Source: Achromobacter pestifer
GTDB lineage: Bacteria > Pseudomonadota > Gammaproteobacteria > Burkholderiales > Burkholderiaceae_B
Length of the DNA: 64,000 nt
Assembly: GCF_013267355.1 (NCBI RefSeq)
Contig: NZ_CP053985.1
Coordinates: forward strand, 5,456,001-5,520,000
Direction of reading: 5' to 3'
In this document: positions 35,248 through 43,076 of the stretch, one piece after another
Layout of the letters: every line of letters starts with the position of its first letter
Numbering within the stretch: position 1 is the stretch's first letter
The notes under the pieces: generated by a model
Databases searched by the model: none
What the model saw: the letters and a program-made list of their open reading frames with translations, nothing else
What the model was told of the DNA's origin: nothing
Program-made: the position numbers and the translations under genes

Positions 35248-35642
35248 ACGCTGATTACCTCGGGCTGAAAAACGGGAAGCGAAATGCCATCGCGCTGCAC
35301 GAAATCCACCACGAGGTCCATGTCCAGTACCAGGCTTTCCGGCGTGGGCACGACGCCTACGATGTTGGTCATCATGCGCGGGCCTTCGGCCAGTTCGACC
35401 AGGGCGATGATGGGCGACGCGCCCTCATTGCCAGCGATAGGCCGGTGGTTGATCACGTAGGAGATCAGTTTTGCTTTTCCGGAAACCTGCTTCCAGTGGA
35501 CCGCGTCGGAAAGGCAATGCCGGCAGAAAATCCCGGGATAGAAGAAGAACTTTCCGCAGTCATTGCACTGTTGAATTTCGAGCCGGCCTTGTTTTGCAGC
35601 GTTCCAGTATGGAAGGGTGTCTGGTGTCGGTATGGGCTTCAT
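35244..35642 (-). CDS. DUF35 / Zn-ribbon OB-fold protein, partner of the thiolase
   Basis: 132 residues. N-terminal zinc ribbon with four cysteines (CNDCGKFFFYPGIFCRHC) then an OB-fold domain (WKQVSGKAKLISYVINHRPI...). Such proteins form obligate complexes with thiolase-like enzymes, bringing acyl-CoA channel function, as in ChsH2-Ltp2 and archaeal HMG-CoA synthase systems. Overlap of its stop with the thiolase ATG (ATGA) shows coupled translation. It is the first gene of the minus-strand operon and is divergent from the half-hydratase gene; an operator palindrome lies between. Confidence 0.9.
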   Translation of the reverse strand: MKPIPTPDTLPYWNAAKQGRLEIQQCNDCGKFFFYPGIFCRHCLSDAVHWKQVSGKAKLISYVINHRPIAGNEGASPIIALVELAEGPRMMTNIVGVVPTPESLVLDMDLVVDFVQRDGISLPVFQPEVISV

Positions 35643-35718
35643 GGGTTTGGTATCGGTGTGATTGACGATGGGCTTGCTTGGACTTGCTATCGGTCTCCTT
35701 AATTTCCGTGCTACGATG

Positions 35719-35745
35719 CATTTCGGACGAAAAATGTCTGAAAAT
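35719..35745. promoter_or_regulatory. Operator palindrome I (divergent promoter region)
   Basis: CATTTCGGAC-7 nt-GTCTGAAAAT: arms pair at 7 of 10 positions, with spacer and right arm almost identical (9 of 10) to the palindrome at 36842-36868. It sits between the two divergent halves of the catabolic cluster, 76 nt from one start and 105 nt from the other. Likely TetR-family operator. Confidence 0.65.
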
Positions 35746-35850
35746 AGTAGTGCTGGCGCATGGGCATGTCAACAGTTCCATCGGCAAGGGGCTGGTGGTC
35801 TGGCGAGCCTGTGCGCACCAAGGCGAAATTCTTTTCCACGGAGATGCGCA

Positions 35851-36297
35851 ATGGCTGAGCCGACTGATATCGGGACGATTCTGTCTCGCGGAACCGCGAC
35901 GGTAGAAAGAGGGCGGTTGAAGTTCTTTTCAAAGGCGATCGGGGAGGACAATCCGATCTACTCCGATGAATCCGCGGCGCGCGACGCCGGGTACAGGGGT
36001 ATTCCAGTTCCACCGACCTTCTTGTTCTGTCTCAATAGCGAGGTCTCGGGTAGCGGCAATACCCTCTCGATCTTGAAGCTGGACCTGGCGCGCATTCTGC
36101 ATGCCGAGCAGGCGTTCACCTATAGCAAGATGGTCCATGCAGACGACGTCCTGCAGTTTGAAACCAAGGTGGCCGACGTATACGACAAGAAGAACGGCCA
36201 GCTTCATTTTGTCGTCATGGAGACTGCCGTGAGCGATGCCAATGGGGAGGCAGTGGCTCAGCTTCGCTGCACACTCGTCGAACGTAGAAACGGATAA
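35851..36297 (+). CDS. Half-hydratase: FAS1-like / MaoC N-terminal dehydratase subunit
   Basis: 148 residues from the ATG at 35851 (GGAG 8 nt before). An open frame extends upstream but its leader has no homology. Hot-dog fold of the MaoC_dehydrat_N type (GRLKFFSKAIGEDNPIYSDESAARDAGYRGIPVPPTFLF). It lacks the D-x(4)-H catalytic motif, as usual for this subunit; the partner encoded 5 nt downstream supplies it, giving a heterodimeric enoyl-CoA hydratase like those for bulky side-chain acyl-CoAs. First gene of the plus-strand part. Confidence 0.85.
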   Translation: MAEPTDIGTILSRGTATVERGRLKFFSKAIGEDNPIYSDESAARDAGYRGIPVPPTFLFCLNSEVSGSGNTLSILKLDLARILHAEQAFTYSKMVHADDVLQFETKVADVYDKKNGQLHFVVMETAVSDANGEAVAQLRCTLVERRNG

Positions 36298-36302
36298 GGA
36301 GA

Positions 36303-36728
36303 ATGCACGTGCAAAGACTTGATTATTCCGCCATCTCTGTCGGGGACGAGATCGCGCTGACGGATATTCCGGCCATCACCCGGACCACATTGGCGCTGTA
36401 TTGCGGCGCATCCGGCGACCATAACCCGATTCATGTGGACATCGATTTCGCCCGAAAAGCCGACATGCCGGATGTATTCGCACACGGCATGCTTTCGGCG
36501 GCCTATCTGGGAAGATTGCTGACAAGGCTGGCGCCGCAGGAAGACATACGCAGCATATCGGTGAGATTCACCGGGATCACGAACGTAGGCGACCAGCCAA
36601 GGTGCATGGGCCGCGTGATCGAAAAGTCCGCGGCCAATGGAGAGAGGCTGGTCACGCTGAGCCTGGGCTGCCAGGATCAGAATGGCGGGCAGAAGTTGCT
36701 GGGCGAGGCGGTAGTCGTCGCCTATTGA
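36303..36728 (+). CDS. Half-hydratase: MaoC-like catalytic subunit (R-hydratase motif)
   Basis: 141 residues. Hot-dog fold carrying the hydratase-2 motif ASGDHNPIHVDIDFARKADM with catalytic Asp39 and His44, and VFAHGMLSAAYLG. It adds water to an enoyl-CoA to give a 3-hydroxyacyl-CoA, with the preceding gene's product as structural half. The pair starts a 3-hydroxyacyl-CoA that the downstream SDR can oxidise. Two-gene unit upstream of a second promoter; intergenic gap to the ligase gene is 201 nt. Confidence 0.88.
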   Translation: MHVQRLDYSAISVGDEIALTDIPAITRTTLALYCGASGDHNPIHVDIDFARKADMPDVFAHGMLSAAYLGRLLTRLAPQEDIRSISVRFTGITNVGDQPRCMGRVIEKSAANGERLVTLSLGCQDQNGGQKLLGEAVVVAY

Positions 36729-36813
36729 GGTGACAAGATTTTCGGATTGGCTGTGCGTTTTTTGTTGAGGAACTTGCCGCGAAGCCCGTGAAACAGGGCG
36801 ATGGATTTAGTCC

Positions 36814-36843
36814 TTGACACTGGGGTAGGTGCAACACTAGTAT
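36814..36843 (+). promoter_or_regulatory. Sigma-70-like promoter for the ligase/SDR genes
   Basis: TTGACA (36814-36819) is a perfect -35; TAGTAT (36838-36843) is a 4 of 6 match to -10 at 18-nt spacing. The -10 runs directly into the operator palindrome, so repressor binding would occlude it. Confidence 0.6.
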
Positions 36844-36868
36844 TTACAGACAATAATCGTCTGTAAAT
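36842..36868. promoter_or_regulatory. Operator palindrome II (ligase promoter)
   Basis: ATTTACAGAC-AATAATC-GTCTGTAAAT: perfect 10-bp arms around a 7-nt spacer, overlapping the -10 and transcription start. Matches palindrome I in architecture and most of the right arm. Best candidate for the TetR operator of this cluster. Confidence 0.75.
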
Positions 36869-36929
36869 TGAAGCAATAGTTTCCGGACAGAAAAACGAGT
36901 TTGCTCAGCAAATCATTGGAGGAAGACCC

Positions 36930-38471
36930 ATGCATGGCCCAGGACCCGAATCGAAAGGTTTCTATAGCGTCGCTTGCAGGCACCCCGAACGCATTGCATG
37001 CATTGAGCCGGACGGAGCATCGGTGACCTTTGGCGGGCTGCTCGACGAGGTCAACAGATTGTCGAATGGACTGCGCGCACGAGGCCTGCGCAGAGGCGAT
37101 GCCGTCGCCGTGCTTCTTGAAAACCGCCAGGCATATTTCGAGCTTGCGCTGGCCACGGGGCAGCTCGGCTTGTACATGGTGCCGATCAATTGGCACCTCA
37201 CTGTCGATGAGGTCGCCTATATCTTGCGCGATAGCGATTCAAGGATGCTGATCGCGTCGCATGGGTTCGCGCCTGGCCTTGCCGCGGTCGAATTGCCGAC
37301 GTTGCGCTTTACCGTCGGCGGGGCCGAGGCTGGCTGGGGCGGTTTTGACGAATTGAAGGCGGACAGCCGCAAGCCCGATCAGCGCAGCGCAGGTTCGTGG
37401 ATGAGCTATACATCGGGCACCACCGGCAGGCCCAGGGGTGTGAAGCGCGTACTCTCGGACAAGAGCCCGGAGGAGATGCTCGATGGTCAACCGGATCTAC
37501 TTGATCTGATTGGCGCCAGTCACGACCCGGGTTGCCACCTGGTGTTTTCGCCCCTATATCATTCGGCGCCTGGAGCATGGGCGATGTCGTCCCTGCACCG
37601 CGGCCATACGGTTGTTTGCCGCAACAAGTTCGATGCTGAGCTCGTATTGCGCGATATTGAAAAGTATCGGGTCTCGACCGTGCATATGGTGCCGACGCAT
37701 TTTGTCAGACTGCTGCGGCTCGAGAATCGCGAAAAGTACGATGTTTCCAGTTTGAAATGCGTCGTGCATGCCGGCGCGCCTTGCCCGATCGATGTCAAAC
37801 ACCAGATGCTGGATTGGTTCGGACCCAAGATCTGGGAATACCTTGGTTCGACAGAGGCAGGCATCTACTCGGTGGTGGGCCCGGAAGACTGGCTGAGAAA
37901 GCCGGGAACGGTGGGCCGTGCGGCGCCTGGAACAACACTCAAGATTGTCGATGAGAGCGGCCAGGAGTTGCCGGCTGGCGAAGCAGGCGTGATCTTTTCG
38001 CGCAACGGCATGACGGATTTCGCCTATCACAAGGACGAAGAAAAGACGCGATCGACTCATCTCGCCGATGGCTACGCGACCTCTGGCGATATCGGCACCC
38101 TCGATGAGGATGGCTTCCTGTTCATTCTCGATCGCCGCAATGATCTGATTCTGTCGGGGGGCGTGAATATCTATCCCGCTGAAATCGAAGGCCGCCTGAT
38201 CACCCATCGATCGGTAAAGGATGTTGCGGTCATCGGCGTGCATGACCCCGAATGGGGGCAGAGCGTCCTGGCGGTAATACAGCCGGTCGACGCAGGCTGC
38301 GACCGGGCGGGCCTGATTCAAGAACTCGCGGCCCACGCGGCCCAATCCCTGGCTGGCTACAAATGCCCTCGACGGTATGAATTTCTCGATGAGCTGCCCC
38401 GCTCGGAGGCAGGGAAGCTGCAAAAGAATGTTCTTAGGGATCGTTACGACACATCCAAAATGGAGATTTGA
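36930..38471 (+). CDS. Acyl-CoA synthetase (AMP-dependent ligase)
   Basis: 513 residues; GGAGGAAGA ribosome site. ANL-superfamily motifs: MSYTSGTTGRPRGVKR (P-loop-like AMP-binding), the A5-type W-E-Y-L-G-S-T-E-A (IWEYLGSTEAG), YATSGDIG with the A7 Asp, ILDRRNDLILSGGVNIYPAEIE (hinge and A8), and LPRSEAGKLQKN with the catalytic lysine. It activates a carboxylic acid (long-chain, aromatic or sterol-side-chain type; family cannot be narrowed) to its CoA thioester. Repressible promoter and operator lie just upstream; overlaps into SDR gene with 2-nt spacing. Confidence 0.9.
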   Translation: MHGPGPESKGFYSVACRHPERIACIEPDGASVTFGGLLDEVNRLSNGLRARGLRRGDAVAVLLENRQAYFELALATGQLGLYMVPINWHLTVDEVAYILRDSDSRMLIASHGFAPGLAAVELPTLRFTVGGAEAGWGGFDELKADSRKPDQRSAGSWMSYTSGTTGRPRGVKRVLSDKSPEEMLDGQPDLLDLIGASHDPGCHLVFSPLYHSAPGAWAMSSLHRGHTVVCRNKFDAELVLRDIEKYRVSTVHMVPTHFVRLLRLENREKYDVSSLKCVVHAGAPCPIDVKHQMLDWFGPKIWEYLGSTEAGIYSVVGPEDWLRKPGTVGRAAPGTTLKIVDESGQELPAGEAGVIFSRNGMTDFAYHKDEEKTRSTHLADGYATSGDIGTLDEDGFLFILDRRNDLILSGGVNIYPAEIEGRLITHRSVKDVAVIGVHDPEWGQSVLAVIQPVDAGCDRAGLIQELAAHAAQSLAGYKCPRRYEFLDELPRSEAGKLQKNVLRDRYDTSKMEI

Positions 38472-38473
38472 GC

Positions 38474-39406
38474 ATGGGAATCCTGAAAGGCCGTACTGCG
38501 ATCATCACGGGAGCAGGACAGGGAATCGGCGCCGCTCTGGCCCTCGCGTTTGCGCGAGAGGGCGCGAATCTGGTCATCAACGATCTGGGAACCGGGCCGG
38601 ACGGCACAGGCGGCGACGACGGCCCGGTGCATCGTGTCGCCGAACAGATCAACGATCTCAAAGGCAGCGCCGTGGCCGACGCCGGTGATATTGCCGACGT
38701 GGCAACCGGGCGGCGGCTGGTCGAGACGGCAGTGGCGAAGTTCGGGAAGCTCGATATCTTGGTCAATGTCGCGGGCATTCTTCGCGACCGGATGATCTTC
38801 AACATGACCGAAGCGGATTGGGATGCCGTCATCCGCGTGCACCTGAAGGGCCATTTCAGTACCGTTCAGCCGGCAGCGGCGTACTTTCGCCAGCAGCGCA
38901 ACCCGGAAGGGAACTATCGCATCATCAACTTCACTTCGGCGTCGGGCCTGCAAGGGTCTCCCGGGCAGGCGAACTATGCCGCCGCCAAGATGGGAGTGGT
39001 GGGCCTGACATACTCGCTGGCGCAAGGGCTCGCGCGCTATGGGGTCACGGCCAACGCCATTGCTCCGGTGGCCGCGACCCGGCTGACCGGCACTATTCCC
39101 AGCGACAAGGCAGTGGGTGATGCGGACAATGGTGGAATAGCCGCGCTCAAGCCGGAGCACATTGCGCCGATCGCGCTATATCTTGCCAGCGAGCGTTCGG
39201 GCTGGCTTAGCGGGCGTACGCTGTCCGCCGGCGGCCTCGATGTCGGGCTGTACAGCAATCCGGAAGAGATCCGTCAGATCAGCTCCACGAGCCCGTGGCA
39301 GTTCGATCAGTTGTCTTCAATGTTGGAAAAGTCATTCAAGCAGGTTGCCGATGGCTTGCCGCCCAGCGTGTTCGCCACACAGGTTGCCAGCGCATCCGCC
39401 AGCTAG
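38474..39406 (+). CDS. SDR-family 3-hydroxyacyl-CoA dehydrogenase-like oxidoreductase
   Basis: 310 residues from the ATG at 38474 (GGAG 9 nt upstream). Rossmann motif TGAGQGIGAALALAFAREGANLVINDLG; NAG-like VNVAGILRDRMIF; catalytic Ser in FTSASGLQGSPGQANYAAAKMG (Y-x-x-x-K). The D-x-G-T-G insertion (NDLGTGPDGTGGDDGPV) is that of 17beta-HSD type-4/FabG-like enzymes acting on 3-hydroxyacyl-CoA in beta-oxidation-like routes. It oxidises the hydratase product to the 3-ketoacyl-CoA. Immediately follows the ligase. No acyl-CoA dehydrogenase is encoded in the cluster. Confidence 0.87.
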   Translation: MGILKGRTAIITGAGQGIGAALALAFAREGANLVINDLGTGPDGTGGDDGPVHRVAEQINDLKGSAVADAGDIADVATGRRLVETAVAKFGKLDILVNVAGILRDRMIFNMTEADWDAVIRVHLKGHFSTVQPAAAYFRQQRNPEGNYRIINFTSASGLQGSPGQANYAAAKMGVVGLTYSLAQGLARYGVTANAIAPVAATRLTGTIPSDKAVGDADNGGIAALKPEHIAPIALYLASERSGWLSGRTLSAGGLDVGLYSNPEEIRQISSTSPWQFDQLSSMLEKSFKQVADGLPPSVFATQVASASAS

Positions 39407-39620
39407 CAGAAGCTGCTGACGCCTATCGACCGCATCGGGTTCCGGCGAAGCGCGATTTCCAAGGTTCCCGACAGCCTCTTCCATCGCGTGGCGGCGCAGC
39501 TTCTTCGAAGTTGCGTTCGACCGGGATGGCTCAAAACATACACACTATCTACTGCGCCGCAGCGCCGCGCTCTACGCTGTCCCATTTCGGGAGGCGTACA
39601 TCACAGGCCGAATATTTTGC

Positions 39621-42029
39621 GTGGCGTTCGTGGCGGGCGCCGGGCTGGTCCAGCTATGGCCGCGGCTTCCAGGAGCCGGGGCTGCATGGTCGCTGGCCGG
39701 GGCGTGCCTGCTTGCGGCCGTTGTCGGCCTGCGCCGGCGGCATTGCGCGGCGCGCAGGCTCGCGGTCCTGATGCTGGGCCTGTGCGCGGGCTTGCTTGAT
39801 GCCAGCCTGCAAGCGCAGTTCCGGCTGGACGACGCGCTGTCGGACGAGCATCAGGACGCCGTGTCGCGCCTGGCGCTGCGCGTGGCTAGCTTGCCCGACG
39901 GCGACGAGCGCAGCCGGCGCTTTCTGGCCGAACTGGACGAGCCCGCGACACCCGGCATCCCCTCGCGCATCCAGGTCACCTGGCAGGCGCCGCCCGGCCC
40001 GCAGGCCGTGCTTCCCGAACTCAAGCCCGGCCAGGTCTGGCGCATGGCGCTGGTGCTGCGGCGTCCGCGCGGTTTGCTGAATCCCGCCGGGCCAGATGTG
40101 GAAGGGCGCATGTTCGCGCAAGGGATACGCGCGGTCGGCACGGTGCGCGGGCAGCCGCGGCTGCTGGCGGACCGGCCCTGGGCGACGCCGGGCATTGCGA
40201 TCGAGCGGGCGCGCCACCGGGTGCGGGAGGGCTTGCGTTCGGCCTTGGGGGAGCATCGCTATGCGCCGGTGATGATCGCCCTGGCCATCGGCGATCAGGC
40301 CGGCGTGGCGCGCGAGGATTGGCTGTTGTTCAACCGCAGCGGCATTACGCATCTGGTGTCGATCAGCGGCATGCATGTGACCTCGATAGCGGGCATCGCC
40401 GGACTGCTGGTGGCGGCGCTGTGGCGCCGTGGACGCTGGCGCGGCGCGGGGCTGGCCGAGCATGTGCCGGCGCGCGTGGCGGGCGGGGCGGCGGCCGCGC
40501 TGGTTGCGCTGCTGTATTGCCTGCTGGCCGGCTGGGGCGTGCCCGCGCGCCGCACGTTCTTCATGTTGTCGGTGGTGCTGGCCGCCACGGTGTCGCGCCT
40601 GCCGCTGTCGGGCGGCCGGGTACTGGCCTGCGCGGCCGCGGTGGTGGTGGCGCTGGATCCGTGGGCACCGGTATCGGCGGGATTCTGGTTGTCGTTCGGC
40701 GCGGTGGCGGTGCTGTTGCGCATCGCGGATGCGCCGGTTGACCGCGAGGCCAGTTGGCGCCGGCGTTGCGCGGCCAGGCTGGCACAGGCGGCACGCCTGC
40801 AACTGATGGTGACCGTGGGCCTGACGCCCTTGCTGGCCTTTCTGGTGCACCAGGTATCGCTGGGATCGCCGCTGGCCAATGCGGTGGCGATTCCCGTCGT
40901 GACTTTCGTCGTGACGCCGCTGGCCTTGCTGTGCGCGGCCCTGTCGGTGTTGCCGGGAGCGCAGGGGTTGGCCGCGCATGCCGGCCAGTGGGGGTTACAG
41001 GCGTTCGACCTGACCATGGCGCCCGTATCCTGGGTAGGCAGCGCGTCCTGGGCCAGCGTGCCGGTTGCGGCAGCGCCATGGCCATGGCTGCTGTTGGCCG
41101 TTGCGGGCATGGCGTGGGCGTTGCAGGTACGCGGATGGCCAGGCAGGCATCTGGGATGGATCTGCATGGTGCCGCTGCTGTTCTGGCGGCCCGACCGGCC
41201 CGAGCCGGGACACTGGCGCATGAGCGCAGTGGACGTGGGACAAGGCAGCGCCATCCTGGTGGAGACAGCCACCCAGACCCTGTTGTTCGATGCCGGACCG
41301 CGTCATTACGGCGGCAGCGACGCGGGTGAACGCGTCGTCGCGCCGTTTCTGCTGGCGCGCGGCATCCGGCAGCTGGACGTGCTGGTGCTGTCGCATGCCG
41401 ACCTGGATCACGTGGGCGGACTGCGGGCGGTGCTGGCGGCGGTACCGTCATCGCGCAGCTTTGCCTCGTTCGATCTGGCCGCGTTTCTGCGCCGCGACAT
41501 CCGGATGTGGCCGGAGGCCGGCAGCGCCGCGCCGCCGCTGCCCAAGGATCTGGGGCGTTGCCTGCGGGGCCAGGGTTGGGAAGCCGATGGCGTGGCGTTC
41601 ACCTTCCTGAATCCGGCGGATGCCAGTGGCAAGAACGGGCAGGGCCGCAATGCCGATAGCTGCGTGTTGCTGGTGCAGGGAACGTCGCATGCGCTGCTGC
41701 TCACGGGTGATGTGGGCGTGGCTCAGGAAAGCGTGCTGGCCCAGACATTGCCGCGGGTCGACGTGGTGATGGCGCCGCATCACGGCTCGGCCTCGTCCTC
41801 GGGCAGGGATCTGGTGGACGCGTCCGCCGCCGGCCATGTGATCGCGCAGGCGGGGCACCTGAACCGTTTCCGCCATCCGGCCCGCGCGGTGGAACTGCGG
41901 TGGACGCGCGCCGGCGCGGCGTTCTGGCGCAGCGACCGCGATGGCGCGGTGATGGCGAGGTCAGACGCCCGGGGCCTGGAGGTCTGGGCAGAGCGGGAGC
42001 GCGGGCGGCGGTATTGGCATGGGCGCTGA
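39621..42029 (+). CDS. comEC: DNA internalisation/competence protein ComEC (Rec2)
   Basis: 802 residues from a GTG at 39621; no ATG is in frame in the preceding coding-like stretch, so the start is uncertain. Order: N-terminal DUF4131 region with two membrane helices, Competence domain with many helices (SGMHVTSIAGIAGLLVA; GVPARRTFFMLSVV; ANAVAIPVVTFVVTPLALL), then a metallo-beta-lactamase domain with LSHADLDHVGG (H-x-D-x-D-H) and APHHGSASSS. It forms the inner-membrane channel for single-stranded DNA uptake; the lactamase domain may degrade the other strand. In relatives it usually follows lolD-tatD; here these are about 38 kb away. Confidence 0.93.
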   Translation: MAFVAGAGLVQLWPRLPGAGAAWSLAGACLLAAVVGLRRRHCAARRLAVLMLGLCAGLLDASLQAQFRLDDALSDEHQDAVSRLALRVASLPDGDERSRRFLAELDEPATPGIPSRIQVTWQAPPGPQAVLPELKPGQVWRMALVLRRPRGLLNPAGPDVEGRMFAQGIRAVGTVRGQPRLLADRPWATPGIAIERARHRVREGLRSALGEHRYAPVMIALAIGDQAGVAREDWLLFNRSGITHLVSISGMHVTSIAGIAGLLVAALWRRGRWRGAGLAEHVPARVAGGAAAALVALLYCLLAGWGVPARRTFFMLSVVLAATVSRLPLSGGRVLACAAAVVVALDPWAPVSAGFWLSFGAVAVLLRIADAPVDREASWRRRCAARLAQAARLQLMVTVGLTPLLAFLVHQVSLGSPLANAVAIPVVTFVVTPLALLCAALSVLPGAQGLAAHAGQWGLQAFDLTMAPVSWVGSASWASVPVAAAPWPWLLLAVAGMAWALQVRGWPGRHLGWICMVPLLFWRPDRPEPGHWRMSAVDVGQGSAILVETATQTLLFDAGPRHYGGSDAGERVVAPFLLARGIRQLDVLVLSHADLDHVGGLRAVLAAVPSSRSFASFDLAAFLRRDIRMWPEAGSAAPPLPKDLGRCLRGQGWEADGVAFTFLNPADASGKNGQGRNADSCVLLVQGTSHALLLTGDVGVAQESVLAQTLPRVDVVMAPHHGSASSSGRDLVDASAAGHVIAQAGHLNRFRHPARAVELRWTRAGAAFWRSDRDGAVMARSDARGLEVWAERERGRRYWHGR

Positions 42030-42044
42030 GGCCGCCCGCGGCGC

Positions 42045-43028
42045 TCAGTTGGCGCCTAGCAGGTTCGCGCTCTTGACCAGCGAGGACACGCGCTCCGAGT
42101 CGCGTTTGAGCAGGTCGGAGAATGCGACGGGACCGCGTTCCTGGGCGGCGGGCGCCTGTGCCGCCAATTGTTCCAGGCGGGTCTTGAACTCGGGAGTGTC
42201 TATGGCCTGCGACAGGGCGGCGGCCAGTTTGTCGACGACAGGCTGCGGCGTGCCGGCGGGCGCCACCAGACCGTTCCAGATGGCCAGGTCGAATTCGGGC
42301 AATCCACCCTCGGCAAAGGTGGGGATGTCCGGACTTTGCGCCAGGCGCGCGGTTCCGGTCACGGCAATGGCCTTGACGCGCTTGTCCTGATGCAGGGGCA
42401 GCATGGTCACGGTCTGGTCGATGACCCCATCAATCATGCCGCTCATCAAGTCGGTCAGCGCCGGGCCTGTGCCGCGGTAGGGGATGAGCTCGCCGCGCGC
42501 GTCGGCGAAGTGCAGGAACATGGCCTCGGCCAGATGCGCCGTGCTGCCCGGGCCGCTGGAGCCCAGGTTGAGCTTGACCGCGTTCACGTCGCGGATGCGC
42601 TTGAGCATGGCGGGCAGATCCTGGATGCCGCTCTTGTTGCTGACCGACAGCACCATGGGCACGGTCGCGACGATACCGATGGGCGCCAATTCCTTTTGCG
42701 GATCGTACTTGGCCTTGGGATGCAGATGCGGCAGGATCGCCAGGGACATGTTGTTGAAGGCCAGGGTGTAGCCGTCCGGTGCGCTCTTCTGCAGCTTCTG
42801 CATGCCGATAAGGCCGCCGGCTCCGCCGGAGTTTTCGACGACCACCGTCTGGCCCAGTTGTTTGGACAGCGACGTGGCCACCAGGCGGCCCAGCGTGTCG
42901 CTGGTGCCGCCGGGCGCGAAGGGCACGATGACCGTGATGGCGCGGCTGGGATAGTCCTGGGCGGCGGCGGGAGCGGCAAAGGCAGCTGCGGCCAGGACGG
43001 CGCACAGGATGGGGGTGATGCGTAGCAT
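42045..43028 (-). CDS. Tripartite tricarboxylate transporter receptor (Bug family)
   Basis: 327 residues. Signal peptide MLRITPILCAVLAAAAFAAPAAAQD, then YPSRAITVIVPFAPGGTSDTLGRLV (P-[FY]-x-P-G-G-x-x-D-x-x-x-R), the signature of Bordetella/Alcaligenaceae Bug binding proteins. Periplasmic receptor for a small carboxylate. The membrane parts TctA/TctB are not here, so it is an orphan receptor that must share a transporter. Last gene of the minus-strand dehydrogenase operon; 48 nt after the isopropylmalate-dehydrogenase-like gene. Confidence 0.92.
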   Translation of the reverse strand: MLRITPILCAVLAAAAFAAPAAAQDYPSRAITVIVPFAPGGTSDTLGRLVATSLSKQLGQTVVVENSGGAGGLIGMQKLQKSAPDGYTLAFNNMSLAILPHLHPKAKYDPQKELAPIGIVATVPMVLSVSNKSGIQDLPAMLKRIRDVNAVKLNLGSSGPGSTAHLAEAMFLHFADARGELIPYRGTGPALTDLMSGMIDGVIDQTVTMLPLHQDKRVKAIAVTGTARLAQSPDIPTFAEGGLPEFDLAIWNGLVAPAGTPQPVVDKLAAALSQAIDTPEFKTRLEQLAAQAPAAQERGPVAFSDLLKRDSERVSSLVKSANLLGAN

Positions 43029-43076
43029 GGAGTGTCTCCTCGTATTTGCTTTTCTATGTGGGGATCGGCCTTGCCG

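Noticed and set aside
39407..39620. Coding-like stretch upstream of the comEC GTG (PFREAYITGRIFC)
   Set aside because: The frame is open but has no ATG, GTG or TTG start before 39621; it is noted only as uncertainty in the comEC start.
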